From Tamlana sp. 2_MG-2023 (GTDB lineage: Bacteria; Bacteroidota; Bacteroidia; Flavobacteriales; Flavobacteriaceae): a stretch of DNA of 64,000 bases. The translations under genes and the position numbers were made by a program. Below the pieces are notes generated by a model. It worked only from the letters and a program-made list of their open reading frames with translations. It searched no databases and was not told the origin of the DNA. The stretch is from positions 248,001 through 312,000 of the forward strand of contig NZ_JAUOSF010000005.1 of assembly GCF_030548465.1 (NCBI RefSeq). The letters are read 5' to 3'. Below are positions 42,067 to 52,498 of this stretch, piece after piece; positions within the stretch are counted from its first letter, which is position 1, and each line of letters begins with the position of its first letter.

Positions 42067-43320
42067 CTACAATCCGAAAGCTTTTTTTACTTGGTCCACG
42101 TAATCTAATTTTTCCCAAGTGAATAATTCCACGTCAAGAGTTACGGTTTCTCCAAAAGGTTGAGAAAATGTTTTAGTCACGGTTTCGTTTTTACGTCCCA
42201 TGTGTCCGTAAGCCGCAGTTTCACTATAGATTGGCGCGCGTAATTTCAGGCGCTCTTCAATAGCAAATGGTCTCATGTCAAAAATTTCAGTAACTTTTTG
42301 GGCAATTTCACCATCGGTCATGTTAAACGGACAAGTGCCATAAGTATCAATAAAAATTCCCATAGGTTCAACAACACCAATTGCGTAACTTACTTGTACT
42401 AAAACTTCTTCAGCAACACCAGCTGCAACAAGGTTTTTAGCAATATGTCTTGTGGCATAAGCCGCACTACGGTCTACTTTACTAGGGTCTTTTCCTGAGA
42501 AAGCACCACCACCATGAGCACCTTTTCCACCATAGGTGTCTACAATAATTTTACGCCCCGTTAGCCCCGTATCACCATGCGGACCTCCAATTACGAATTT
42601 CCCTGTTGGGTTGATGTGGTACTTAATGTCTTCGTTAAATAATTTCTGTAAACCTTCAGGAAGTTTAGCAATCACACGAGGAATTAGAATTTCAATAATA
42701 TCCTTTCTAATTTTCGCAAGCATTGCCTCGTCTTCATCGAAATCATCATGTTGTGTAGAAACAACAATCGCTTCAATACGCTGCGGTACGTTATTATCGT
42801 CGTATTCAATAGTTACCTGACTTTTAGAATCAGGTCTCAAATACGTAATGTCTTTGTTTTCTCTTCTTAAATCGGCTAATTCTCTTAAAATTAAGTGCGA
42901 TAAATCTAAGGCTAGAGGCATGAAGTTTTCAGTTTCATTGGTTGCGTAACCAAACATCATTCCTTGGTCACCGGCACCTTGCTCTTCTTTGCTACCGCGG
43001 TCTACACCCTGGTTGATGTCGTCAGATTGTTCATGTATTGCTGATAAAACACCACATGAATTTCCATCAAACATGTATTCACCTTTGGTGTATCCAATTT
43101 TATTGATGGTATCTCTAGCGATTTTTTGAACGTCTAAATAGGTAGTCGATTTTACTTCGCCAGCAAGAACAACCTGTCCTGTGGTTACTAAAGTTTCACA
43201 AGCCACTTTCGATTCGGTGTCGAATGCTAAAAAATTATCTATTAAAGCGTCACTAATTTGATCTGCTACTTTGTCTGGATGCCCTTCAGAAACACTTTCT
43301 GAAGTGAATAAATAAGCCAT
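42067..43320 (-). CDS. metK: S-adenosylmethionine synthetase
   Basis: The 417-residue enzyme makes SAM from methionine and ATP. It has the N-terminal [24 protein letters not shown], the hexapeptide GAGDQG within [18 protein letters not shown], and the P-loop-like [22 protein letters not shown]-type block (here AAYATRH). The length is normal for Bacteroidota. It is transcribed alone from a promoter 140 bases upstream, with a SAM-II-like riboswitch in its leader, which would give feedback by its product. Confidence 0.97.
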   Translation of the reverse strand: MAYLFTSESVSEGHPDKVADQISDALIDNFLAFDTESKVACETLVTTGQVVLAGEVKSTTYLDVQKIARDTINKIGYTKGEYMFDGNSCGVLSAIHEQSDDINQGVDRGSKEEQGAGDQGMMFGYATNETENFMPLALDLSHLILRELADLRRENKDITYLRPDSKSQVTIEYDDNNVPQRIEAIVVSTQHDDFDEDEAMLAKIRKDIIEILIPRVIAKLPEGLQKLFNEDIKYHINPTGKFVIGGPHGDTGLTGRKIIVDTYGGKGAHGGGAFSGKDPSKVDRSAAYATRHIAKNLVAAGVAEEVLVQVSYAIGVVEPMGIFIDTYGTCPFNMTDGEIAQKVTEIFDMRPFAIEERLKLRAPIYSETAAYGHMGRKNETVTKTFSQPFGETVTLDVELFTWEKLDYVDQVKKAFGL

Positions 43321-43338
43321 AATAATATAAATTACAGT

Positions 43339-43348
43339 AAGATTTGAC
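43339..43348 (-). promoter_or_regulatory. Complement of the SAM-II aptamer core in the metK leader
   Basis: In the mRNA this is GTCAAATCTT, a perfect 10-nt complement of AAGATTTGAC in the aptamer (43430-43439). Pairing would destroy the aptamer fold, so this segment is a likely part of the expression platform. It lies 18 bases before the metK ATG. Confidence 0.6.
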
Positions 43349-43369
43349 GAATACGTCGAAGGAAGTTTA

Positions 43370-43446
43370 CACTGCCTTTAGCATTTTTATTTATGTTGAA
43401 ACGTGTTCAGCATAAAGAGGTTGCAATCAGTCAAATCTTTCCTCTG
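43370..43446 (-). ncRNA. SAM-II-like riboswitch in the metK leader
   Basis: On the minus strand P1 is GAGG/CCTC, enclosing AAAGATTTGACTGATTGCAA. An added hairpin follows (TTTATG-c-TGAA/TTCA-a-CATAAA), then AATGCTAAAGGC. The P1-enclosed GATTT-A/G-AC...TTGCAA and the downstream GCTAAA are the hallmark conserved parts of SAM-II aptamers. The gene it precedes makes SAM. The extra hairpin lengthens the usual compact form. Confidence 0.78.
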
Positions 43447-43459
43447 TTGTTTTGTGCCG

Positions 43460-43467
43460 CAAAAGTA
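43460..43467 (-). promoter_or_regulatory. -7 box of the metK promoter (TACTTTTG on the minus strand)
   Basis: This is an exact TAnnTTTG match, placed so that transcription starts a few bases before the riboswitch P1 stem. Confidence 0.6.
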
Positions 43468-43528
43468 AAAAAATAAAAGAAAATGAACATGGCTTTTTTA
43501 TTTTTTAAGAAATAATTGGTAGTTAAAT

Positions 43529-43536
43529 TAATTTTC
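43529..43536 (+). promoter_or_regulatory. Possible -7 box of the ilv operon (TAATTTTC)
   Basis: This matches TAnnTTTG at all but the last base. It would start transcription near 43543, just before the leader peptide ATG. No well-spaced -33 element is seen. Confidence 0.35.
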
Positions 43537-43556
43537 TGAATATTTGTTTCAGCAAA

Positions 43557-43619
43557 ATGAAAAAACAAATTATACAAGTCGTTTCTATTATTGTCATTGT
43601 GATTATTTCACAAGGCTAG
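43557..43619 (+). CDS. ilv operon leader peptide (20 aa, Ile/Val-rich)
   Basis: The ATG at 43557 opens a 20-codon frame ending in TAG. After M-K-K-Q, eleven of its residues are Ile (seven) or Val (four), in runs such as I-I-V-I-V-I-I. It lies in front of the isoleucine/valine biosynthesis genes and is followed by an intrinsic terminator. Ribosome stalling at Ile or Val codons when these amino acids are scarce is the evident function. The segment just after the stop can form an antiterminator. It is too short for ordinary gene finding. Confidence 0.85.
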   Translation: MKKQIIQVVSIIVIVIISQG

Positions 43620-43681
43620 GGAATGCGATAATTTATAAGAAATAAATTTTACCTGCTTTCCCAAAATGGAAGGCTTTTTTT
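43619..43681 (+). promoter_or_regulatory. Transcription attenuator of the ilv operon
   Basis: GGGAATGC (43619-43626, beginning with the last base of the leader stop codon) can pair with GCTTTCCC (43655-43662, one mismatch) as an antiterminator. The same GCTTTCC (43655-43661) can instead pair with GGAAGGC (43668-43674), followed by seven T, as a terminator. A ribosome at the stop codon would cover the first arm and favour termination. One stalled on Ile/Val codons would leave it free. Confidence 0.78.
43655..43681 (+). terminator. Attenuator terminator hairpin
   Basis: The 7-bp stem GCTTTCC/GGAAGGC (one G-T pair) with a 6-base loop is followed by seven T. Confidence 0.75.
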
Positions 43682-43926
43682 ATGCCATTTTTTTTCATTT
43701 TTGAACATCATAAAAAAAACACACTAAACAACTGATTTAAAGCGGTTTAAGTGGTTTTTTATGATTGTGAATTTAACTATAAATAATAAAGATTAAGTAG
43801 TTTGACGCCCTAATAAATTACTTTCGAATCTTATTTTAAGATTTTGAAGGATTTGTATTGAAAGGTTGATAAAGCTTAGAATAATGATATAAATTAAGAT
43901 AAAGCATAAAATTATTTGCAACAAAT

Positions 43927-45612
43927 ATGAAAGAACTTAATAAACATAGTAGAAGGCTAACGCAGGATGAATCTCAACCAGCATCTCAAGCCATGTTATA
44001 TGCGGTAGGATTGACTGATGAGGATATGAATAAAGCTCAGGTTGGAATTGCAAGCACAGGATATGACGGAAACCCGTGTAACATGCACTTAAATAACTTA
44101 GCAGCTGAGGTTAAAATTGAATGTAAAATAGCGAATCTAGTAGGTTTAGGATTTAACACGATTGGTGTTAGTGATGGGATTTCAATGGGAACTTCAGGAA
44201 TGAACTATTCATTGGCATCTCGTGATATTATTGCCGATTCTATAGAAACTGTTATGAATGCACAAAGTTATGATGCATTGGTTTCTGTAGTAGGTTGTGA
44301 TAAAAATATGCCGGGAGCAGTCATTGCGATGTTGCGTTTAAACCGTCCGTCAATCATGATGTACGGTGGTACGATTGCTTCAGGGAAATATAAAGGAAGA
44401 AAATTAAATATTGTATCAGCTTTTGAAGCTTTAGGTCAGAAAGTGGCTGGAGAAATTGATGAAGAGGAATACAGAGAAATTATAAAAAGTGCGATTCCAG
44501 GAGCGGGAGCTTGTGGAGGGATGTACACAGCAAATACTATGGCTTCGGCAATAGAATGTATGGGCTTTGCATTGCCTTACAATTCATCTATTCCTGCTGA
44601 AAATCCGAATAAATTATCTGAAAGTGAAAGAACCGCAAGAGCGATTAAAAATCTTTTAGAATTGGATTTAAAACCTTTAGATATCATTTCTAAAAAATCT
44701 ATTGAAAATGCGATTGCTATTGTAAATGCTTTAGGAGGTTCTACAAATGCGGTTTTACACTTCTTGGCCATTGCACATGCTGCAGATATCGAGTTTACTT
44801 TAGAAGATTTTCAAGCAGTAAGTGATAGAACGCCGTTAATAGCCGATTTAAAACCTAGTGGAAAATACTTAATGGAAGATGTTCACGGTATTGGAGGAAC
44901 GCCAGCTGTTATGAAGTATTTATTAGATAATGGTTTTTTACATGGCGATTGTATGACCGTTACCGGAAAAACTTTAGCTGAAAATTTAAAAGATGTTGAA
45001 CCTTTGGTTTTTGAAAATGATCAAGATGTTATTTATCCAAAAGATAAAGCATTAAAATCGTCAGGAAACTTACAAATCCTTTACGGAAACTTAGCTGTAG
45101 AAGGAGCTGTTGCAAAAATCTCTGGAAACGAAGGTTTGCTTTTTGAAGGTAAAGCGGTGGTTTACGATGGAGAACAAGCGGCAAACACGGGAATTTCTAA
45201 TGGAGAAGTTGAAAAAGGAGATGTCGTCGTCATTCGTTATGTGGGGCCTAAAGGTGGTCCAGGGATGCCAGAAATGTTAAAACCAACCTCATTAATTATG
45301 GGTGCTGGTTTAGGGAAGTCTGTAGCTTTAATTACAGATGGTCGTTTTTCTGGAGGAACACACGGATTTGTAGTAGGACACATAACGCCAGAAGCACAAA
45401 ACGGAGGGACTATTGGAATATTGAAAACAGGTGATAAAATTAGAATTAGTGCTGAAGATAATTCAATTAACGTACTACTTTCTGATGAAGAATTAGCTGA
45501 AAGAAAAGCACAATGGGTTCAACCAGAATTAAAACATAAAAAAGGAATCTTATACAAATACGCAAGATCGGTAGCTTCAGCATCTAAAGGATGTGTTACT
45601 GATGCGTTTTAA
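43927..45612 (+). CDS. ilvD: Dihydroxy-acid dehydratase
   Basis: The 561-residue Fe-S enzyme converts dihydroxy acids to 2-keto acids in Ile, Val and Leu synthesis. Cluster and Mg ligands are visible in [20 protein letters not shown] and [23 protein letters not shown]. The block [22 protein letters not shown] is also typical. It is the first gene of the ilvDBNCA operon and lies about 245 bases after the attenuator. That intervening sequence is AT-rich with a possible weak hairpin before TTTTTT near 43760. Confidence 0.96.
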   Translation: MKELNKHSRRLTQDESQPASQAMLYAVGLTDEDMNKAQVGIASTGYDGNPCNMHLNNLAAEVKIECKIANLVGLGFNTIGVSDGISMGTSGMNYSLASRDIIADSIETVMNAQSYDALVSVVGCDKNMPGAVIAMLRLNRPSIMMYGGTIASGKYKGRKLNIVSAFEALGQKVAGEIDEEEYREIIKSAIPGAGACGGMYTANTMASAIECMGFALPYNSSIPAENPNKLSESERTARAIKNLLELDLKPLDIISKKSIENAIAIVNALGGSTNAVLHFLAIAHAADIEFTLEDFQAVSDRTPLIADLKPSGKYLMEDVHGIGGTPAVMKYLLDNGFLHGDCMTVTGKTLAENLKDVEPLVFENDQDVIYPKDKALKSSGNLQILYGNLAVEGAVAKISGNEGLLFEGKAVVYDGEQAANTGISNGEVEKGDVVVIRYVGPKGGPGMPEMLKPTSLIMGAGLGKSVALITDGRFSGGTHGFVVGHITPEAQNGGTIGILKTGDKIRISAEDNSINVLLSDEELAERKAQWVQPELKHKKGILYKYARSVASASKGCVTDAF

Positions 45613-45623
45613 AAGATATTTTC

Positions 45624-45646
45624 ATTTCCGTGTAAACGGAAATCTC
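45624..45646. repeat. Short palindromic repeat, ATTTCCGTGTAAACGGAAATC type
   Basis: The hairpin TTTCCGT-gtaa-ACGGAAA followed by TCTC lies between ilvD and ilvB, inside the operon. Confidence 0.7.
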
Positions 45647-45666
45647 ACAAATAAAAATTGTGAATT

Positions 45667-47397
45667 ATGGAAACAAAAACATTAAATAAAAAAGAAGTGG
45701 CAAACAAAACACAGCGAATTACAGGTTGCGAAGCAGTTGTAAGGTCTTTAATAGCCGAAGGTGTTGATATTCTTTATGGATATCCAGGAGGTGCTATTAT
45801 GCCTGTTTACGACGAATTATATAAATTTCAAGATCAAATTCATCATGTCTTAACGCGTCATGAACAAGGAGCAGCACACGCCGCTCAAGGTTTTGCGCGT
45901 ATTTCAGGACGTGTAGGTGTGGCTTTGGCAACTTCAGGACCTGGAGCAACAAATTTAATTACAGGAATTGCCGATGCACAAATCGATTCAACGCCTTTAG
46001 TATGTATTACGGGGCAGGTAGCTTCGCATTTATTAGGTAGTGATGCCTTTCAGGAAACTGATATTGTAGGTATTTCTACGCCTGTAACCAAGTGGAATTG
46101 TCAGGTAACCAAATCTGAAGATATTCCAGCGGCGATTGCTAAAGCTTTTTACATCGCTAAAAGCGGAAGACCAGGCCCTGTTTTAGTAGACATTACTAAA
46201 GATGCGCAGTTTGGTGAATTAGATTTCAACTACGAAAAATGTAAGGGCGTAAGAAGTTATGTGCCTATTCCAAAAACAAGTCAAGATGCGGTTAACGCTG
46301 CTGCGGAATTAATTAATAACGCAAAAAAACCAATGATTGTTTGGGGACAAGGTGTTATTCTTGGTGAAGCTGAAGCGGAATTAAAAGCTGTAGTTGAAAA
46401 AGCTGGAATTCCTGCTGCTTGGACAATTTTAGGAGCTTCTGCAATACCATCGACACATCCTTTAAATGTAGGTATGGTTGGAATGCACGGTAATTACGGA
46501 CCTAATAAATTAACTAACGAATGTGATGTTTTAATTGCCATCGGAATGCGTTTTGACGACCGTGTTACGGGCGATTTAAACACTTATGCCAAGCAAGCAA
46601 AAGTGATTCACTTTGATATTGATCCAGCAGAGATTAATAAAAATGTTCAAACAGATGTTGCCGTTTTAGGAAATTCAAAAGAAAGCTTAGCCATGTTAGC
46701 AGAAGCTTTAGAGGCAAAATCGCATGATGCTTGGTTAAAAGAATTCAAAGATTTATATCAAATTGAATACGATACTGTAATTAATGATGATCTTAATCCA
46801 ACGAAAGAAGGATTAACCATGGGTGAAGTTATCAAACAAATCAATATCGCTTCCGAAGGGAATGCGGCTATCGTTTCTGATGTTGGGCAACACCAAATGA
46901 TTGCTTGCCGTTACGCCGATTTTAATGTATCTAAAAGTAACATTACTTCTGGCGGATTAGGAACTATGGGCTTTGCGCTTCCAGCAGCTATTGGTGCTAA
47001 AATGGCAGCGCCAAACCGTGAGGTTGTTGCGATTATTGGTGATGGTGGTTTTCAAATGAATATTCAAGAACTTGGAACCATTTTTCAACAGAAAGTACCT
47101 GTAAAAGTCGTGGTTTTAAACAATGAGTTTTTAGGTATGGTACGTCAATGGCAACAGTTGTTTTTCGATAAGCGTTATGCCTCTACCGAAATGACCAACC
47201 CTGATTTTGTAACCATCGCCAAAGGCTATCACATTGAAGGAAAACGCGTGACTAATCGTAAGGATATGGAAGCAGCTGTAAAAGAAATGATTGCTTCAAA
47301 AGATTCGTATTTCTTAGAGGTTTGTGTTGAAAAAGAAGATAATGTGTTTCCAATGATTCCTTCGGGAGCATCAGTTTCAGATGTACGATTAAGCTAA
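45667..47397 (+). CDS. ilvB: Acetolactate synthase large subunit
   Basis: The 576-residue ThDP/FAD enzyme catalyses the first common step of branched-chain amino acid synthesis. It has the catalytic Glu in VLTRHEQGAAHAAQGFAR, the FAD region (NECDVLIAIGMRFDDRVTGDL) and the ThDP motif (IIGDGGFQMNIQELGTIFQQKVPVKVVVLNN). The small regulatory subunit follows after 13 bases. Confidence 0.96.
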   Translation: METKTLNKKEVANKTQRITGCEAVVRSLIAEGVDILYGYPGGAIMPVYDELYKFQDQIHHVLTRHEQGAAHAAQGFARISGRVGVALATSGPGATNLITGIADAQIDSTPLVCITGQVASHLLGSDAFQETDIVGISTPVTKWNCQVTKSEDIPAAIAKAFYIAKSGRPGPVLVDITKDAQFGELDFNYEKCKGVRSYVPIPKTSQDAVNAAAELINNAKKPMIVWGQGVILGEAEAELKAVVEKAGIPAAWTILGASAIPSTHPLNVGMVGMHGNYGPNKLTNECDVLIAIGMRFDDRVTGDLNTYAKQAKVIHFDIDPAEINKNVQTDVAVLGNSKESLAMLAEALEAKSHDAWLKEFKDLYQIEYDTVINDDLNPTKEGLTMGEVIKQINIASEGNAAIVSDVGQHQMIACRYADFNVSKSNITSGGLGTMGFALPAAIGAKMAAPNREVVAIIGDGGFQMNIQELGTIFQQKVPVKVVVLNNEFLGMVRQWQQLFFDKRYASTEMTNPDFVTIAKGYHIEGKRVTNRKDMEAAVKEMIASKDSYFLEVCVEKEDNVFPMIPSGASVSDVRLS

Positions 47398-47410
47398 ATT
47401 AAGAAAAGAC

Positions 47411-47947
47411 ATGAGTGAAGATATAAAAACATTTACGATTTCTATTTACACCGAAAATAACATCGGTTTACTAAATCGTATTTCAGCAATTTTTCAGCGT
47501 AGACACATCAATATTGAAAGTTTAACAACATCGCAATCAGAAATCGATGGTGTAAATCGTTTTGTCATTGTTGTGAATGTGACGCAAACCAATGCGGAAA
47601 AAATTGTAAAGCAAATTGAAAAACAAGTTGAGACGATAAGAGCATATTATCACACAGACGAGGAAACTATTTTTACCGAATCGTGTATGTTCAAAATTAA
47701 ATCAGAATTGTTATTTGATGAGCCTCAAATTCAAAATATAATTAAAGAAAGTAATACACGAATTGTGACTGTAAATAAAGAATTTTTTGTTCTTGAAAAA
47801 TCAGGAAGAAGAAACGAAATAGAAGCTTTACGTCGCGATTTAAATGTGTTTGGTATCATGCAATTTGTGCGTTCAGGACGTATTGCGGTAACTAAAGAAG
47901 AAATGAAAATAACTGAATTGCTGTCAGCATTCAATAATCAATTATAA
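47411..47947 (+). CDS. ilvN: Acetolactate synthase small (regulatory) subunit
   Basis: The 178-residue protein has an N-terminal ACT domain ([47 protein letters not shown]) and the C-terminal ALS small-subunit domain ([40 protein letters not shown]). It confers valine feedback on IlvB. It has the normal place between ilvB and ilvC. Confidence 0.95.
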   Translation: MSEDIKTFTISIYTENNIGLLNRISAIFQRRHINIESLTTSQSEIDGVNRFVIVVNVTQTNAEKIVKQIEKQVETIRAYYHTDEETIFTESCMFKIKSELLFDEPQIQNIIKESNTRIVTVNKEFFVLEKSGRRNEIEALRRDLNVFGIMQFVRSGRIAVTKEEMKITELLSAFNNQL

Positions 47948-47961
47948 TAATTAAATTAAAA

Positions 47962-49437
47962 ATGGGAAATTATTTTAACACACTATCGTTAAGAGATAAA
48001 TTAGATCAATTGTCGAAGTGTAGATTCATGGACACTTCAGAGTTTGCTGATGGGGTGGACGCATTAAAAGGAAAGAAAATAGTAATCGTAGGCTGTGGGG
48101 CTCAAGGTTTAAATCAAGGTTTAAACATGAGAGATTCAGGATTAGATATTTCTTATGCTTTACGTGATGCTGCAATTGCAGAAAAACGTGCTTCTTTTGT
48201 TAATGCTTCAGAGAACGGATTTGTAGTAGGGACTTACCAAGAGGTAATTCCAACGGCAGATTTAGTTTTAAACTTAACGCCAGACAAGCAACACACTAAC
48301 GTGGTTAAAGCGGTGATGCCTTTAATGAAAAAGGGAGCTACTTTAGCATATTCTCATGGTTTTAATATTGTTGAAGAAGGGATGCAAATCCGTGAAGATC
48401 TTACTGTAATTATGGTGGCGCCTAAGTCTCCAGGTTCAGAAGTTCGTGAAGAATATAAAAGAGGGTTTGGTGTGCCAACTTTAATTGCGGTACACGAAGA
48501 AAACGATCCAGAAGGAAAAGGTTGGGCACAAGCTAAGGCTTATGCTGTAGCAACTGGTGGTGATAAAGCGGGTGTATTAGCATCTTCTTTTATTGCTGAG
48601 GTGAAGTCTGATTTAATGGGTGAGCAAACGATTCTTTGTGGTTTATTACAAACAGGTTCTATTTTATGTTTCGATAAAATGGTTGAAGAAGGCATCGAGC
48701 CAGGTTACGCTTCAAAATTAATTCAATACGGTTGGGAAACTGTAACTGAAGGTCTTAAATATGGTGGTGTAACTAACATGATGGACCGTCTTTCAAACGC
48801 TGCTAAAATTAAAGCTTTTGAATTATCTGAAGAATTAAAAGATATCATGCGTCCGTTATTCCAAAAGCATATGGATGATATTATCGAAGGTCGTTTTTCT
48901 GCAGGAATGATGGCAGATTGGGCTAATGATGATAAAGATTTATTAGGATGGAGAGCTGCAACAGCTGAAACTGCATTTGAAAAAACACCTGCTGGAGATG
49001 TTGAAATCACTGAGCAAGAGTACTATGATAATGGTGTACTTATGGTGGCTATGGTAAGAGCTGGTGTAGAATTAGCTTTCGAAGCTATGGTAGATTCTGG
49101 AATTATTGATGCTTCTGCTTACTACGAGTCTTTACACGAAACACCATTAATAGCTAACACCATCGCAAGAAAGAAATTATACGAAATGAACGCCGTGATT
49201 TCTGATACTGCTGAGTACGGTTGTTACTTATTCGATCACGCTTGTAAGCCTTTATTAGCCGATTTCATGAAAACGGTTAGTACAGATGTTATAGGTAAGG
49301 CTTATGCTAAAGACAACGGTAAAGGTGTAGATAACGCTAAACTTATCGCTGTAAACAAAGCCTTAAGAAATCACCCAGTTGAAAAAGTAGGTGAATTTTT
49401 AAGAACATCTATGACGGCTATGAAGCCAATAGTTTAA
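47962..49437 (+). CDS. ilvC: Ketol-acid reductoisomerase, class II (long form)
   Basis: The 491-residue enzyme reduces and rearranges acetolactate or acetohydroxybutyrate with NADPH and Mg2+. It has the Rossmann motif [21 protein letters not shown], the Lys-containing [29 protein letters not shown], and a duplicated knotted C-terminal domain. The length and knot duplication define the class II (E. coli-like) form rather than the 330-residue class I. It follows ilvN by 14 bases. Confidence 0.96.
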   Translation: MGNYFNTLSLRDKLDQLSKCRFMDTSEFADGVDALKGKKIVIVGCGAQGLNQGLNMRDSGLDISYALRDAAIAEKRASFVNASENGFVVGTYQEVIPTADLVLNLTPDKQHTNVVKAVMPLMKKGATLAYSHGFNIVEEGMQIREDLTVIMVAPKSPGSEVREEYKRGFGVPTLIAVHEENDPEGKGWAQAKAYAVATGGDKAGVLASSFIAEVKSDLMGEQTILCGLLQTGSILCFDKMVEEGIEPGYASKLIQYGWETVTEGLKYGGVTNMMDRLSNAAKIKAFELSEELKDIMRPLFQKHMDDIIEGRFSAGMMADWANDDKDLLGWRAATAETAFEKTPAGDVEITEQEYYDNGVLMVAMVRAGVELAFEAMVDSGIIDASAYYESLHETPLIANTIARKKLYEMNAVISDTAEYGCYLFDHACKPLLADFMKTVSTDVIGKAYAKDNGKGVDNAKLIAVNKALRNHPVEKVGEFLRTSMTAMKPIV

Positions 49438-49447
49438 ATTTTATTAA

Positions 49448-50710
49448 ATGAACAAGGAAAACACATATTTTCCGAAGTTAAGTGATATAAAGGTAGCTGC
49501 CGATACGATTAAAAACGTATCGGCAGTTACGCCTTTAGGGCATAGCTTAAGGTATTCTAAACAGTTTGACGCCAATATTTATTTGAAGCGTGAAGACCTT
49601 CAGCAAGTGCGTTCTTATAAAATTAGAGGCGCTTATAATAAAATTAGTTCCTTAACTTCTAAGCAGTCTGAATGTGGTGTTGTATGTGCAAGCGCAGGAA
49701 ACCATGCTCAAGGTGTGGCATTGTCGTGTAAATTATTAAAAATAAAGGGCACGATTTTTATGCCAACACCAACACCAAAGCAAAAAGTAGAGCAGGTTGA
49801 AATGTTTGGTGAAGATTATATTGAAATCAAATTAGTTGGCGATACGTTTGACGACGCTAGTAAAGCAGCCATGCAAGAGTGCGAAGCGCTAGACAAAACA
49901 TTCATCCACCCATTTGATGATGAAAAAGTTATTGAAGGTCAGGCTACAGTCGCTTTAGAAATTTTAGAGCAAACTGAAAACCCAATCGATTATGTGTTTA
50001 TTCCAATTGGAGGAGGAGGCCTAGCTTCAGGCTTGTCTTCCGTGTTTAAAAAACTTTCTCCAAATACCAAAATTATAGGAGTTGAACCAAAGGGTGCACC
50101 TTCTATGACGGTTTCTATTGAAAATAATAAAAACACAGAATTAGATCACATTGAAAAATTTATTGACGGTGCAGCTGTAAAACGTGTTGGTGATTTAAAT
50201 TTTGCTATTTGTAAAGCGAATTTGGATGCGACTATAACCGTTCCGGAAGGGAAAGTTTGTGAAACCATTTTAGAACTTTATAATAAAGATGCTATTGTAG
50301 TAGAACCAGCCGGTGCTTTGAGTATTTCTGCTTTAGATTTTTATGCGGAAGAAATAAAAGGTAAAAACGTAGTATGCGTAGTCAGTGGAAGTAATAACGA
50401 CATTACCAGAACACCAGAAATAAAAGAACGCGCGTTGTTATATGCGAATTTAAAGCATTATTTCATTATCAACTTTCCGCAGCGTGCAGGTGCATTAAAG
50501 GAATTTGTGGTTGATATTTTAGGTGAAAATGATGATATCACATACTTTCAATACGCTAAAAAAACCAATAGAGAAAATGGTTCGGCTGTCGTTGGTGTGC
50601 AGTTAAAATCAGCTTCAGATTTAGAACCACTAATTATCAAAATGAAACAACGTAATTTTTATGGCGATTATTTAAATGATAAGCCCGACTTGTTTCAGTT
50701 TTTAGTGTAA
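49448..50710 (+). CDS. ilvA: Threonine deaminase (threonine ammonia-lyase), biosynthetic
   Basis: The 420-residue PLP enzyme makes 2-oxobutyrate for isoleucine synthesis. PLP-Lys lies in QVRSYKIRGAYNKI, followed by SAGNHAQGVA and the Gly loop IPIGGGGLASG. A C-terminal ACT-like domain (about 330-420: YFIINFPQRAGALKEFVVDIL) suggests isoleucine feedback. It is the last gene of the ilvDBNCA operon, 10 bases after ilvC. Confidence 0.94.
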   Translation: MNKENTYFPKLSDIKVAADTIKNVSAVTPLGHSLRYSKQFDANIYLKREDLQQVRSYKIRGAYNKISSLTSKQSECGVVCASAGNHAQGVALSCKLLKIKGTIFMPTPTPKQKVEQVEMFGEDYIEIKLVGDTFDDASKAAMQECEALDKTFIHPFDDEKVIEGQATVALEILEQTENPIDYVFIPIGGGGLASGLSSVFKKLSPNTKIIGVEPKGAPSMTVSIENNKNTELDHIEKFIDGAAVKRVGDLNFAICKANLDATITVPEGKVCETILELYNKDAIVVEPAGALSISALDFYAEEIKGKNVVCVVSGSNNDITRTPEIKERALLYANLKHYFIINFPQRAGALKEFVVDILGENDDITYFQYAKKTNRENGSAVVGVQLKSASDLEPLIIKMKQRNFYGDYLNDKPDLFQFLV

Positions 50711-50814
50711 AACCTCTAAAAATTCCCGCAAACGTTTTCGTTTCACTTCTTCAAAATATCAAAGGTTTATCTGCCGATTTTAGGTAAATTTCAGTTACTT
50801 TGGGTTAAAATGTG

Positions 50815-50857
50815 ATGTCTGATGTTTCATGTAAACTAATAGCAAACCATCAGACAT
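50815..50857 (+). promoter_or_regulatory. 10-bp perfect inverted repeat in the gapN leader
   Basis: ATGTCTGATG (50815-50824) and CATCAGACAT (50848-50857) pair perfectly around 23 bases, just before the gapN ATG at 50875. A near -7 box (TACTTTGG) lies about 20 bases upstream. The repeat may be an RNA hairpin or an operator. Confidence 0.45.
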
Positions 50858-50874
50858 GCTAAAAGAAATGCATT

Positions 50875-52467
50875 ATGAAAACAAGTTTCCAGGAAATTCC
50901 AGAAGCCTATAAAATAAAATCACTTTTACACCAAACCACTTACCTTGTTAATGGTGAGTTGAAGGCTTGGGAAGGCGATACTGCCGAAGTGTATTCAACT
51001 ATTTCATCGACTCCAGAGTACAAACCAACCCTTTTAGGGACTATTCCGCAATTGGGAGAGAAAGAAGCTTTAGAGGTTCTGGATTCAGCAACTTCTGCTT
51101 ACGATAACGGAAAAGGCTTATGGCCAACGATGAAAGTAGCCGATAGGATTGCCTGCATGGAAACGTTTGTAGAGCAAATGAAAACCAAGCGTGAAGAAGT
51201 TGTGAAACTTTTAATGTGGGAGATCGGGAAGAATTTACCAGATTCAGAAAAAGAATTCGATAGAACCGTAGAATATATTTACGATACCATTGAAGCTTAC
51301 AAACAAATTGATAGAGATTCAGCAAAATTTGAAAAACACGCTGGTGTTTACGCACATATTCGTCGTGGACCATTAGGTGTCGTTTTATGTTTAGGGCCTT
51401 ATAATTATCCTTTAAACGAAACGTTTGCATTGCTAATTCCCGCATTAATTATGGGGAATCCTGTGATTTTTAAACCTGCAAAACATGGTGTGTTATTAAT
51501 ATCTCCTTTATTGGAAGCTTTTCAAAGTAGTTTTCCAGAAGGCGTTGTAAATGTGGTTTATGGTCGTGGTCGTGTACTTGCGGCTCCAATTATGAAATCT
51601 GGTGCCATTGATGTTTTAGCATTAATTGGTAACAGTAGTTCTGCAAACGCACTTCAAGGTCAGCACCCAAAAGGAAATCGTTTACGTATGGTTTTAGGCT
51701 TAGAAGCTAAAAACCCAGCCATTGTTTTACCTGATGCCGATTTAGATTTAGCAGTGGATGAGTGTATTGCTGGAACCCTGTCTTTTAACGGACAACGTTG
51801 TACGGCGTTAAAAGTGCTTTATGTTCATGAATCGGTTGTTGAAGAATTTAATAGACGTTTTGCTTATAAAGTAGATCAGCTTAAATTTGGAAACCCTTGG
51901 GAAGAAGGTGCAAAATTAACACCGCTTCCAGAAGTTGAAAAACCAGCTTATATTCAAGAGTTAATTGATGATGCCCTAGAAAACGGTGCGAAAATTTTAA
52001 ATAATAAAGGTGGTGAAACTAGCGAGAATTATATTTTCCCTGCGGTTCTATATCCAGTAACAAAAGATATGCGTGTTTATAAAGAGGAGCAATTCGGACC
52101 CGTAATTCCAGTGATTCCTTTTTCAGATATTGAAGAACCTTTAGATGATATGGCGGAGTCTGATTACGGACAACAAGTGAGTTTATTCGGAAAAAACATT
52201 CATACTTTATCACCTCTTATTGATACCTTGGTGAACTTGGTTTGTCGTGTGAATTTAAACAGTTCTTGTCAACGTGGACCAGATGTGTATCCGTTTACAG
52301 GACGAAAAGATTCTGCTTCAGGAACTTTAAGTGTGCATGATGCGTTACGTTCTTTTTCAATAAGAACTTTTGTAGCTTCAAAAGACAACGAATATAACAA
52401 TGCAATTTTAACAGAGTTGTTGGAAAGAAAAACATCTAACTTCATCAGTACAGATTATATTTTGTAA
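50875..52467 (+). CDS. gapN: NADP-dependent non-phosphorylating glyceraldehyde-3-phosphate dehydrogenase
   Basis: The 530-residue aldehyde dehydrogenase has [36 protein letters not shown], the general-base Glu in [20 protein letters not shown], the nucleophile in [17 protein letters not shown], and the GAPN-type C-terminus ([40 protein letters not shown]). It oxidises glyceraldehyde-3-phosphate to 3-phosphoglycerate and yields NADPH without ATP. It is a single gene after the ilv operon. NADPH supply to IlvC and ArgC is a plausible benefit but not shown. Confidence 0.88.
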   Translation: MKTSFQEIPEAYKIKSLLHQTTYLVNGELKAWEGDTAEVYSTISSTPEYKPTLLGTIPQLGEKEALEVLDSATSAYDNGKGLWPTMKVADRIACMETFVEQMKTKREEVVKLLMWEIGKNLPDSEKEFDRTVEYIYDTIEAYKQIDRDSAKFEKHAGVYAHIRRGPLGVVLCLGPYNYPLNETFALLIPALIMGNPVIFKPAKHGVLLISPLLEAFQSSFPEGVVNVVYGRGRVLAAPIMKSGAIDVLALIGNSSSANALQGQHPKGNRLRMVLGLEAKNPAIVLPDADLDLAVDECIAGTLSFNGQRCTALKVLYVHESVVEEFNRRFAYKVDQLKFGNPWEEGAKLTPLPEVEKPAYIQELIDDALENGAKILNNKGGETSENYIFPAVLYPVTKDMRVYKEEQFGPVIPVIPFSDIEEPLDDMAESDYGQQVSLFGKNIHTLSPLIDTLVNLVCRVNLNSSCQRGPDVYPFTGRKDSASGTLSVHDALRSFSIRTFVASKDNEYNNAILTELLERKTSNFISTDYIL

Positions 52468-52477
52468 AATAAATAAT

Positions 52478-52498
52478 GACTGCAACAGGTTTGCAGTC
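52478..52498 (+). terminator. Hairpin after gapN, weak terminator
   Basis: The perfect 8-bp stem GACTGCAA/TTGCAGTC with a 5-base loop lies 11 bases after the stop. The T tract that follows is short (GCAAGTTTTA). Confidence 0.45.

Noticed and set aside
43500-43926. T-box riboswitch for the ilv operon
   Set aside because: No T-box sequence or specifier-loop layout; the Ile/Val peptide and alternate stems explain the leader better.
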